Of a stretch of 64,000 nucleotides of DNA, positions 34,680 through 45,409 are shown piece by piece. The position numbers were made by a program, and so were the translations under genes. Numbering within the stretch: the first letter of the stretch is position 1; the number at the start of each line of letters is the position of its first letter. The notes under the pieces were generated by a model. The model was not told the DNA's origin. It searched no databases and saw only the letters and a list, made by a program, of their open reading frames with translations. The stretch lies in contig CM065296.1 of assembly GCA_032871835.1 (NCBI GenBank), positions 115,826,146 through 115,890,145 of the forward strand, read 5' to 3'. This stretch comes from Dipteronia dyeriana. Taxonomy: Eukaryota > Streptophyta > Magnoliopsida > Sapindales > Sapindaceae.

Positions 34680-37353
34680 TTGGGGGAAATTCCCCTTGAC
34701 GAACCTCTTTTTTTAGAAGTCGACATTTCTGGGCTTTACCCTTACGTCTGTTTTAGTTCTGAATCTAGTTTTGAATCATCTAGTTCTGAATTTGCCATTT
34801 CTGATCACAAAGTACCTCTCCGATCAAGGATGGGAAAGCATCAAAATAAAAGTGAAGTCCATAAGCACAACTCAGGCAGCGTCCGGATCAGGGAGCAGCT
34901 TATTAATGAGAAGGACGTCGAAGAGGAGTTTTGAAAATCTCGTATCTCTTTTTCTATCTATCGCCCGAGTGGGTATGACGCGTAATCGAATGTGGTCGGG
35001 GAAGATGAGATTGGGAAATATCGTGCTCGATTCGACTTGGACGATTCAGTCATTCTGATTCCTACTGGTGATAGAGCCGCGTGGAACCCTCCTCCGGGCA
35101 TGGTGGAAATCTATGGGTTCATGCTTTGTTGCGGCGTTACTCTTCCTTTTCAGCTGTTTAGTACTTGGTTTCTGGTTGAAGTAGGGATCGTTCCAGCCCA
35201 ATTGGCCCCGAACAACTACAAGATCTTGATGTGCATGTGGCACATGTGGAGCCGAATGAATCTGTCACTGCCTTCCCCGAGTGAAATCAAGCACTTTTAC
35301 ATGCTAAGGCAGTCTGGTCGGACAAGGACTTATTTTCTCATGTCTAACCTGTCAGATTGTTGGGTCCCCGAGGGGATAAAAGTGAATCGGGGAGTTGATA
35401 TCTCCGATGATGCCAAAAAGAGGGGCTTTGTATGGGGATTTCCTTCGTCCAACAAATACTGGAAGAACAACTGGTTTTTTGCCGGAGAAAACCTTGGACT
35501 TAAAGTCACTCTTTCGACTGGGGAAACTCGGACGGTGCTAAAAGTTCTCTGTTTTTCAAGTTTTTTCTGTTCCAAAAGTTTTTTCTGTTCCTCTGAGGTG
35601 TGGAACAAAAAAAACTTGAATTTTGTGATACTGAGCTGACCAGACTTGTTCGGGCTGCAGTTCGCACTCTAGAAAAAAAAACAGGATTTATCTTTTTAAT
35701 GAGAAGAAGATGATAGATCTCGGTTTCTTTAGCCAGATTTCAGGCTATCGTAGATGATGTAAGTGGTCTTCCCCACCCTCATTTATTTATTCTGCTTTCT
35801 ATACTGACTTGATTCCCTTTATCGTTTGAAGTGTATGACTCAGACATTGTCTGTGACGTCCATACTCGCCAAGTGAAGTCAATCCTTCAGGCGAGCCAAA
35901 AAGAAGTTTCTCGTCAAAGCAAAGATGGCATTGTCCCGCCTGAGTCAGATGAGGTCCCTGATGAGGCTGGTGAACAGGTCCCCTGATATGTCCCCGAGGA
36001 AGTCATCCGGCCGACCGTAGGGGAGTCTAGTGGTCCGAGTGGCCCAGTGGACCACACTCAGGAATTGCAAGAAGACAGGGAGAGGACAAGTGAAGGTCTT
36101 GGTGAGAGGCCTGGTGAATTGAGCTCCCCGGTTGTGGTTCCTACCAAACGGATGGATGCTGGTGATGAAGGTAATACCTCTGAAGGATGAGTAAATATAT
36201 ATCCCAACTTTTTTAAATCTTTCCGGGATGATATTCAAAAAGATCCATCGGCTTTCATCTCTCTCGGGCAGAGAAACGGAAGGCGGTTGAATCTCCCGCT
36301 CATCCATACAAGGTCCATCGGGTGGTTTCATTCATTGACTCCAGTGATGAAGACACTGGGGCTGAGATTCCCCCGAGGGTTGATATTGAAGCATCAGCAG
36401 GTGCAAAGACTTCTAACCCGAACAAGGGCTCTTCCCACCCCTCCAAGGTTGAAGATGTAAGGGCTGATTCTTCGGGAGGTCCTTCCTATCCTTCTCCCCC
36501 GGATATGCTCAGGGCAATGTCATCTGGTCGGGCTTTCATCAGGGATGATCATTGAAGCCACCTCAGGGACACTTTTTTGACGGTCGTCTTCAAAATATCT
36601 TTAACGGCGCATCTTATGTAAGTTTTATTCCCAACTCTCATCGTCTTGCTTGCTAGATTTTTAATTTCGTTTCCTTATAGATGGTGGCCGAGTTCCTTGA
36701 GCTGGTTCAGACGCAGCAACATCAAGCTGATCTAATAAGGCGTCTTGAAGCTCAACTGAAAGAGAGAGAGGATAGCCGTGCTTGGGTTGAATCGGTTTAT
36801 CAAAAGGAGGTGGGCTCTGCCTAAGTGTTTGCTGACCACTGTTTGGCAAAGCAAGTGGAGGCCGAGGAAAGAGCTTTTTTGGCAGAGGAGAATGCTATGC
36901 CAGTTCAAAACTTGTCGTCTTCTGCCCAGGAATCAATGCTTAAAGTCGAACAGGAAGCGGAGCAGTCCAAGTCGGCATATGAACAGAAAATCAAGGACTT
37001 GGAACTCCAAGCTTTGACAGTCGAGTCCCTATCCAAAGAGGCCAGACTGGAACTCAAAGTCCAAGGGGTTGAGCATTTTAAAAGATCATCTGCTTATAAT
37101 ACCCTTCTCCTTCAGGAATTTCAGCGAGGACTAGTTTCAGCTGGTGAATTTTTTAAGGTCAAGAATCGGAAAACTGAAAAAGCCCGAACCAATTGGGAGT
37201 TGTCGATCAAGAATCATGTGGATCGGTCCCTGGAATCTCTTCAGACTCAGATGAAGGAGTGGAGAGCTTATTGTTGTGGTCGAGGCAAAGAGCCTCATCC
37301 CATGCATTTGGAGGTTCCATCAGAGCACTCCTTCTCGACCTTTTATGCTAGTT
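34680..37353 (+). pseudogene. Antisense ORF of Tat-type element, Transposase_28-like (broken)
   Basis: Plus-strand coding remains facing against integrase. The best-kept part, 34992-35590, contains WNPPPGMVEIYGF, GVTLPFQLF and VPAQLAPNNYKIL and fits the 'putative gypsy type transposon' family (Transposase_28). Downstream, 36681-37353 encodes a long charged coiled coil with many Glu, Lys and Gln residues, broken by a stop near 36822. Stops at about 34932 and 34983 and frame changes show it is not functional. In related elements the antisense ORF has its own promoter; the G-box-like CACGTG near 34302 might be part of one, but that is speculation. Confidence 0.7.
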
Positions 37354-38342
37354 AGGAGTCGGGTGTGGAAGGCTTGGTGCCTGATGTCGGATCGATCCCG
37401 GGAGAAGATTACAACAAATGGATGGATGATTCGGTCGATACGATTGCTTGGCCTTCCAATGAAAGTCTCCTCCAGGAATACGAAATGGTGCCCGACCCCA
37501 GCATCGGTAAGAGTTCTAAATCCTCTTAACCTTGATTTATTTTGTAGAAATTTCATTTTTATAAATATTCTTTGTAACGATTCTTTGTACAGGTTATCAA
37601 TGAAATTCCGAGCTAACTGTAATTCTGAAAACCTAATGGTTTGATCCGATTCATTGCTCAAGAAATTTCACCGAGTATCTTTTTTTTTTGCCTGCTTTTA
37701 ACGCCGAATCTTTGAGCTGGCTACCGCAATCTTTCGTGCCAAGTGTCTTATTTAAACTGGCTAATACAATCTTTTGAGCCAAGTATCTTATTAAACTGGC
37801 TGTTGCAATCTTTATGACAAGTATCTTATTAAACTGGCCTATATTTACCGAGTCATCTTGAAACAAATAAGTGAATTTACTCGTTTCATACTCAGGTTAT
37901 TACCCAAACATTACATCAAGGTTCACCATGATCATATGTTCGAGTCCTTACACATTACCGAGGACGTCTCCCCAGTTTTTCTGTACAAGGGTTTACCAAA
38001 TCGTTAAGCTTTTCGAACCGCTTAACACAGCTAGGCATTTCATCGAATTTTTTTCCGATAGCGCCCCGAGCCTTTCACCAGAATTCGGTGCATCGGGTTT
38101 GCCTTTTTGCTAAGGTCAATTAACCTTGCTCGGCTGGCATGCTCCTTTCTCCACCCATTCGGGAATCAATAGTCCCAAGTATTCTATTTGCATGTTCTTA
38201 TTATCATGCTCGTCTTTCATATGTTATCATATGCTTTATTTTTCGAAAATCCCGAGTTTGATTTATTTATAACTGCAAAACCAAAAAAAAATTAAATTCC
38301 AAAGCTAAAATTGTCCTAATTAAAAAGGAAATAAAAAATAAT

Positions 38343-39460
38343 TTAAGGATAGAAAATCTTCAGATATTGGGTATTGCATGGTCGGGGTAAGACCCTTTCA
38401 TTGGGTCGTGCAATCCAATATGTTCCATGACCAGCTATTCCTTCAATTTTGTACGGGCCTTCCCACTTATCAGCCAGGGAACCTACATCTTTGTTTTTTG
38501 TATTCAATGACACATTTCTGAGTATCAGGTCTCCTAGTTGGAATTTCCTGATCCAGACATGAGAATTGTAGTGGCGTGCTATCCTTTGCTGATATGCCAT
38601 ATTTCGTATTCGGGACTTCTCCCTTTTCTCTTCTAGCTCATCTAGACTTTGTAACAACATGTCAACATTCTGATCTTCATTATATAGCCTGACCCGGGGT
38701 GATGCGTATGATGTTTCTACGGGGATAACAGGTTCTGTTCCAAACGCTAAAGTGAATGGAGTTTCTACAGTTGAAGTTCTTGTTGTTGTCCGATATGCCC
38801 ATAATACTTTTGGAAGTTTTTCAACCCAAATTCCTTTCTTGGCATCCAACTTTGCTTTGAGTGTATGCTTGATGATTTTGTTTACTGCTTCAGCCTGCTC
38901 ATTTGTTTGAGGATTGGCTGGTGTGGTATAGTAATTGACAATTTGGTACTCCTTGCACAGCTGTCTGAATTTCAGGTTATCGAACTGGGTGCCGTTATCA
39001 GTGATGATATTGTTTGGGACTCCAAACCTGTAGAGTATATTCTTTTTCATGAAACTTGTGGTATTTGCTTCTGCGATATGCACTAATGCTTTAGCTTCTG
39101 CCCACTTTGTGAAATAGTCAACGGCTATTATGGTATGCTTGGCTCCACCATCTGTCCCAGCTGGCATTGGGCCAATTAAATCTAAAACCCACATGGCAAA
39201 TGACCATGGGGATGTGAGGTTTCTGAGTTGTTCAGGGGGGTTGTCGGATATCATTAGCAATCATTTGACAAGTATTGCAACTCTCCGAACATCGTTGTGC
39301 ATCTGAGAATAAAGTATGCCAATAATAACCTTGCCTGAGTACCTTGTGTGCTAAACTTTTACCCCTAGTATGGTTTCCACAAACTCCCCCGTGGATTTCC
39401 TATAATATCTGACATGCATCTTCCTCTGACACACATCTTTGAAGTGTTTGGGAAAATGCA
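38343..39460 (-). pseudogene. Ty3/gypsy integrase (HHCC plus DDE core), frameshifted
   Basis: The zinc-binding part (about 39425-39270) shows the HHCC ligands in HGGVCGNH and CNTC. The catalytic core follows: D in WVLDLIG, D in ITDNGTQF, E in TNEQAEAVNK, then the C-terminal LGDLILR and KWEGPYKI blocks, ending at a stop at 38343. The frame shifts at a run of six G (39235-39240, C on the coding strand), and a TAG interrupts the zinc-binding part near 39404. The core itself (38343-39260) is open for 305 codons. Confidence 0.88.
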
Positions 39461-39465
39461 TCTTC

Positions 39466-39947
39466 CTCTAGTGATATAGTCCAGTTAGGACTTTCCTTAC
39501 AAATACGTAAAGTCTTTTTGAAGCAATAAATTTGTTGCCTGATTTGGTTCTGTTTGGTATTCTATTCTTCTTAGAATTCTTCTTTGATATGGATATCTTC
39601 GCGTATTTTAATGACTCTTGACTCGTGCGAGTTACGCGCTGGACTTCTTTAATCGGTTTTCTTCATGTTTGTCCCGAGTATAAAATGATATTTGATGGTC
39701 CCGAATGAAGTCATCTGATCCCGAGTAGAACACGTTACCAGCTAACCCCGAGCGTCGCTAACTGACCTCGAGTAGTATATGACGTCAGTTGACCCCGAGT
39801 AGGTTTTATTCAATTCTTGTTTACTCGGGCTTCTCTTATTTGGTGATGTCTTGTAGGATATTTTCTGAATGCCTATTCAGATGTCCACCTGACAATTCTA
39901 TCATTTTTTTCAATGACGTGTACGTATGATAAAATTTACATACGACA
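39466..39947 (-). repeat. 5' LTR remnant of Tat-type element (482 bp)
   Basis: Matches 28427-28904; the outer TG end (minus strand TGTCGTATG) is intact next to target duplication ATTAT. The inner ~390 bp of the LTR are deleted. Confidence 0.85.
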
Positions 39948-40125
39948 ATTATAATTATATTTATATATGTTTGGGGGAAATGAGGATGGGGATGAGGTCC
40001 ATCCTTATTTCAATTTGGGGATGATTTTCATCCCCATACCCTATTTTCCCATTTTACTAAAAAAAAATTCTAAATAGGGATAGGGGTACAGGGATTTGGG
40101 GCTCAGGAAAAAGTGTGCATCTCTA

Positions 40126-40480
40126 GCAGTAAAGACAAAGATGGCATTTCATAAAAAGGTTGGGACTTTTGTGAAATTACCCTTAAAAATATACAAAGTT
40201 ATTGAGAAATGGTATTTTTAAATATTCCCTTAATTTTAAATCTATTTATGATTTTGGCCCAAATTAAATATATTTGTATCTTTTGTAATATTATAGAGTG
40301 ATTAAATTTCAAAGACCGTCCAATCAGTGTAATATCCGGACAAAGAATGTCCAAATCACTTTTGTCACACTTTAGAGTGTTCAAATCATTTTATAATATT
40401 AGAATATAGAATATTTAGATCATTCGTAGAGTTACGGTTCGAAATTCCACGTTTAATAATTATTATTAATGTGAATAATC

Positions 40481-40528
<48 letters not shown>

Positions 40529-41189
40529 ACACAGATTAAATATAAGATGACCGTTGGATTGGATAGGATGTCTTCGACACTTTTTCGAGATTTTCCACCA
40601 ATACAAGTATACATTTATACAACACCCAAGCGTGGTTTGGTCTACACTCTTCACTCTCCAGTGAGAAAAACCGAAAAAGGGTCTCGTCATTTAAGACAGT
40701 GGTCACACTGCTCTGTGAAAACCGGACCGTACTTAACACTTTCACTAGTTCCGAAATCCGAAGTCAGCAGTTTGTCACAATAACTCACAAGTGGTCTTTG
40801 GATTCCCCCTTCGTCACCGAAATACCGAATAGCAGCAGCAGCTGTCGCTGACAAATGTATTGCGGTTTTCTTTTATTTTTATGGTTATTTCTGATCTCCT
40901 TCATTATTATTTATATTCATTGTAATTAAATGCTTCATGACCCGTTTATTTCCAAATCACTCGAGATTTTTACCGAGTCAGAGTGCTTCATCATCAGTTC
41001 AATTCCTTTGATAAATTTCTGGTTTCATTGCTTAAAAAGTTGATTTCTTTTCTTGTGGGTATGTTCTAAAATTTATGGAACTTATCAATTTCTGAACTGT
41101 GATACCTTTTGTTTTGTCTTGTTTATTTGTTCTTGAAATCTTTGATTTTTGTGCCTCTGAACTTCAGATCGAAGCTGCAAAATCTGGAA
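40126..41189. other. Intergenic DNA and leader of REM gene B
   Basis: Contains the (AT)n tract 40484-40522 and GC-richer sequence without recognised exons. A plausible leader-intron acceptor (AACTTCAG) lies at 41161-41168, just before the REM B start codon. Confidence 0.45.
40484..40522. repeat. (AT)n microsatellite
   Basis: Uninterrupted AT repeat. Confidence 0.95.
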
Positions 41190-43490
41190 ATGGAAGACGC
41201 ATGTAATGGATGCGCGAGCTGGGAAGAAGAAATGTACTGGAGCCATTTCCAGTGCAAACATTTTATTCAGTTTCTCCATACTGGTTTTGATCAACAGCTT
41301 GTAAGTCCTCTACTTTTTATCTATAAATTTTTGTTCTTTTTAATTGTCTAAAAACCACCCATTTCTGGTGATTAATTACCCCACACACACATGCAAACAC
41401 AAACACAAAATCTAGGTTTCCTTGCTTTGTTAGGACAACTATATGTTTTACTCTTCTCATTTTGGATATTTATTTATTTATTTATGAAATTGTATGAATT
41501 TTGGGTCTTCAGTTTGTTACATTGTGATCGTCATGTTTTTATGGTAGATGTTGGACTTGGGTTGGGAGGAACAATGTGAAAAAACTTTTAATTTGCTTTA
41601 CCTAATTTGGACTTCATACCTGAGCAAATGATTCATGAAACAAAGGGGAATTTTGTGATCTATAATGTAAGACAGTTATTGATGCTACATTTGTGTCATT
41701 TCGGTTTATTAGTAGTAGTATTCCACGAAATTTCCATGCAAGTAAATGAATTACTGATAGAACCACAGTTAGATACTTAGATTTAACTCTTCAAGTGCTG
41801 TGTCTAATTTTAGGGTCCAGTCCTCATGCATTGCCTTTAATACGTTCCATATATATGAAGCTGATCGTCGTATTCAAACCTAATTGTTCCAGTTCCTTCC
41901 TCTCTAGAAGGATATATAGATGAAGGAAGTCAAGGAACGAGTTTTTGTATGTTCTGTCGAAACTCTTAAAATGTTACTAGAACCAGCACTTCTTCTTAGT
42001 TATTGTTTTCTTGATTAGCAACTTCAAAGTTGTTTAATTATGGAATTGCAGGCCATCCCTGAAAAGTTTGCTAGAATTTTGAAAAAGAAGCTAGGAGAAA
42101 CGTTGTCCCTTAAAGGTCCTAGCGGTAACACATGGAGTGTAGGAATAACAGCACATAATGATACGCTGTTCTTCAATCATGGTTGGCCAGAATTTGTTAA
42201 AGATCATAATCTGGAAGAGAGTGATATCTTGATCTTTAAGTACAATGGGGTCTCACATTTTGATGTTCTAATGTTCAATGGGGGAAGCCAATGCGAAAAG
42301 GCATCTACGTATTTTATCAGAAAATGCGGGCGCACAGACCATGGCAGTGGATCCCAAACAAAAAGAAAATTTGGAGAGAGTTCGGTGGAAGTTATCCCTA
42401 CTGTTTCAGACTGTGATGTTGAAGGCACTCCATCAGAGAAAACAGCAAACAATGACATTGACAAAATACGGGGAAAACCAGTCGTGTCTGTATCTTCTAA
42501 GAAAAGGTTTTACACTGGAGATAGTTCTGCTAGAGCTGTTCATACCAGGCACACCGTAAAAAGGAAATCACTTTTTACTAGTGTTGAGGAAGTAGAGGAA
42601 AAACCCGGTAGTCCCCTTCGTCTCTCCTTTTTTGTTTTTTCTTCACTGCATAAACTAGGGTTTCTAATTCTTTCGATAATGTTCAACGAACAAATCTCAT
42701 TGACCGCTTTTAAGTTATTTTAATCTGTTGTGTATTGACATTTAAAATGCTTTTGACATTTTAATCTACTTGTGGATTTATATTGCTAATGTTTTTTTCC
42801 TTCTATGTTTTTTTTTTGGTGAACGAAGATTTATATTGCTTGTTTACTAATTTAGTTGAGCTACAAATGGTTCAGATATTGAGCATATCACCTTCAATGG
42901 AAATGGAGCATCAAGCCCACATCATACATCAAATGGAAGGCTTGTGACCGAAGACCAGAAAAGAAACGCGTTTCATTTGGCTCAAGCTACATTAACCACC
43001 GATAGTTTCTTGATAGTTATGAGACCCACACATGTATACAAGAAATTCTATATGGTATGTTTTTTTTTTTTTTTTTCAAAACCTTAGATTATTCTGAATC
43101 TTATTATGCTATCTCTCAATATTTTCAATTCTTCAATTCACTTATATTATTAACCCCCAATATGGAAACATTGGCCTTACAAGTTACATGTTGATTCAGT
43201 CCATTCCTAACGCGTGGATTACAAGATATCTTATGGGGGAAAGTCAAGATATAATTCTCCGAACCAGCGAGAAAACATGGAACACCCGATTTCTGTTTTG
43301 GAAACCTCGATCCAGTGGAGGGATTTCAAGCGGCTGGAAAAATTTCGCGTTAGATAACAACTTAGACGAATTTGATGTGTGTGTGTTTAGTCCAGAAAGA
43401 CTAGAAGTCAAACCCATTGTTCTAAATGTTAGCATCTTTAGAGTTGTGAGTGAAGTGGCTCCACTGACCCAAGTAGCCATGTCTCCTTAA
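41190..43490 (+). CDS. REM-family protein with two B3 domains (REM gene B, four exons, 378 aa)
   Basis: Proposed exons: 41190-41300, 42052-42607, 42876-43054, 43200-43490, all with GT-AG borders; lengths 111, 556, 179 and 291 sum to 379 codons including stop. Exon 1 (MEDACNGCASWEEEMYWSHF...) ends QQL and continues AIPEKFARIL. B3-1 covers about residues 18-125 (FFNHGWPEFVKDHNL, SDILIFKYNG). A basic, Ser-rich linker follows. B3-2 covers about 262-370 (FLIVMRPTHVYKKFYM joined to SIPNAWITRYL, then GWKNFALDNNL and DVCVF). Intron phases (0, 1, 0) match genes A and C, so the three genes are paralogues. Expected to be a nuclear DNA-binding protein; its targets cannot be told from sequence. Confidence 0.87.
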
Positions 43491-45409
43491 AAAGTGTTAC
43501 AGCGGTGGCAACCCGAGTGAAAATAACTCATGTATCAACTCTGCAATTTTGCAGGCATGAGCTTTGCTGCTTGCTCCACTGTTACTTTGGTATTTCGTCA
43601 TTCCGTTGGTGTTTACTCGGATTTTAAGTGTTCTACGGTTTGCCAAGTTTTGGACTCTACTTGTATTTTGTAAATATTGTGTAAGATCGACTTTAATGGC
43701 AGACTCGTTTGTGTTATGTCAAATACTGTGTGCATCACTTGTGTTTATTTTCTGTTTCTGCAAACTACATGCGATAGATTCAGACAGATGACCCCTACAT
43801 TGTCTCATTAGAGAGGATTTCATATTGATAATGCTGCAATTTTTTAGCTCGAACATGGACATATATGGGGCATTGGGCCATTTTATAATTATTACAGATG
43901 GAAAGACCCAAATATAGGACAATTATCAAATAAGTTTTTCCTTTTTTTGAACAATTTGGTCATCGGGTTTTCAGTAACTAGTAAATCGGCCCCTCTTACA
44001 AATTTTGTATGTCAACTTTACCTATCCGTGTTATAAAAATTGTATTTTGATTGAATTGTTTATGTTAACAGTTTCCAGTATAAATATTATTCAATACATG
44101 TTAAAAATTTCCAATATTATTTAATAGAGTTCAATGTCTTATTATTAAAACAAAAAAAAAAATACATTAGTGACTCGACGGTAAAATATTATCTTAATTT
44201 ATATATAACAAATCAAATTGTAATATGTGTCTGCGTTTATTATATACATGTCCTAATTCAGTCGGTTAGACAGATATAAATTGAGACATGTGTCCATTTC
44301 TCTGATCGTTTCTGGAAAACTGATTTGAGTATGTGACAAAAAAAGCACGAGTGTACTGTAAATAGTTTCTATGCAATATTTTAGTGGCCACCCATAAAAT
44401 CTCTACCTACACCCATTTTTTTTATAAATAATTTATAATAAAATTATTTCTATATCCCAATAATATAAATCTATTTTCTTCTTCCTCATCAGCCGCAGTT
44501 GGAAAAAAAGGGTCCTCATTCAATACTCAAATCCATACACATTCTAGTGATGACTATGATAATTTATCATTGGTTGTTATGTTAATTGGCGTGTGTGTAA
44601 GTCGAAACAGAGTAGTACTATCATCAGCTTTTCTTTCTTAAATTTCTTAGCCTTCTCGCTTCTTTGACGTTTCTTTATAATTATGCATTAGTTCTTTCTT
44701 ATGTTTTTTTTTGCTTATTTGAAGTTCCTTTATAATCCTGTATTAGTTCTTGTTTATGTTTGGATGAATTTCGTTTTACCATTGTAGTTGCATGAGATAA
44801 GGAAGAAGAATATGGATTTATGATATTTGGATATCAAAGTAATTTTGTTAAAAACTATTTTTTCTTTTAAATATAACTACAGTCAGGATCGGTGAAATTA
44901 ATTTTGTTAAAAAGTAAGTTTTTTTAATCATGAACGGTTCAAAATACTTAGACAGAGGTTACATATAGATAACAACTCTAACAAAGCTGCTCCAACAAAT
45001 CAAAAGAAAACCTCTCTCACATATTTATAAAATATATATATTGGGACTCGAACTAGACAAAGCGTAAAATCAATTATCTGAAGATTAAAAATAGTTATTT
45101 AATTTTAAAATAATTTTTAAAAAAATGGGTGTGTGGGGAGTGGGGACATAGAAGGTAGCAATAGAGCCACCTTTTTTAATCAGCAGCTACGTTACTGTAG
45201 TAACTTGATTTATGATGTATCGTTCACAGTGAAGACAAAAACAAAAACTAAAAACTTGCTTATTTTACTATTCACATCCCCATTAGGCCATTAGGCGGTG
45301 CGTTAGCTCAGGTTCTCTCTCTCACCGTCTTTTTATATTCTTCAAAAGGACGACAACAAAAAATACATAAAAAGAAAGAAAAGAAATTTGGACAGAGAGA
45401 GTCAGAGAG
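43491..45409. other. Intergenic DNA between REM B and REM C
   Basis: Likely 3' UTR of REM B at the left; AT-rich remainder. Pyrimidine-rich and GAGAGA-rich sequence at 45310-45409 is probably the promoter and leader of REM C. No further gene seen. Confidence 0.5.

Larger units (their letters stand above)
28040..39947 (-). mobile_element. Tat-lineage Ty3/gypsy retrotransposon, deleted, with antisense ORF
   Basis: Minus-strand element flanked by a perfect 5-bp duplication ATTAT (28035-28039 and 39948-39952). The 3' LTR (28040-28904) is complete with TG...CA ends and an adjacent polypurine tract. The 5' LTR survives only as 39466-39947. Gag, protease, RT and RNase H are gone; the LTR remnant joins directly to integrase. 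An ORF in the opposite direction (34680-37353) lies between integrase and the 3' LTR, the layout known for Tat/Retand/Grande-type elements. An hAT element sits inside at 28989-34168. Confidence 0.85.
27536..40125. mobile_element. hAT-type MITE split by a gypsy element (outermost layer of nest)
   Basis: The left part is 27536-28039 and the right part 39953-40125. The outer ends form a terminal inverted repeat: TAGAGATGTAC on the left and, read inward from the right, TAGAGATGCAC. Flanking 8-mers ACGGTAAA (27528-27535) and GCAGTAAA (40126-40133) agree at six of eight positions, as expected for an old hAT 8-bp target duplication. With the insertion removed, the element is about 0.67 kb and non-coding, rich in GGGGATG/CATCCCC words. 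Confidence 0.7.
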
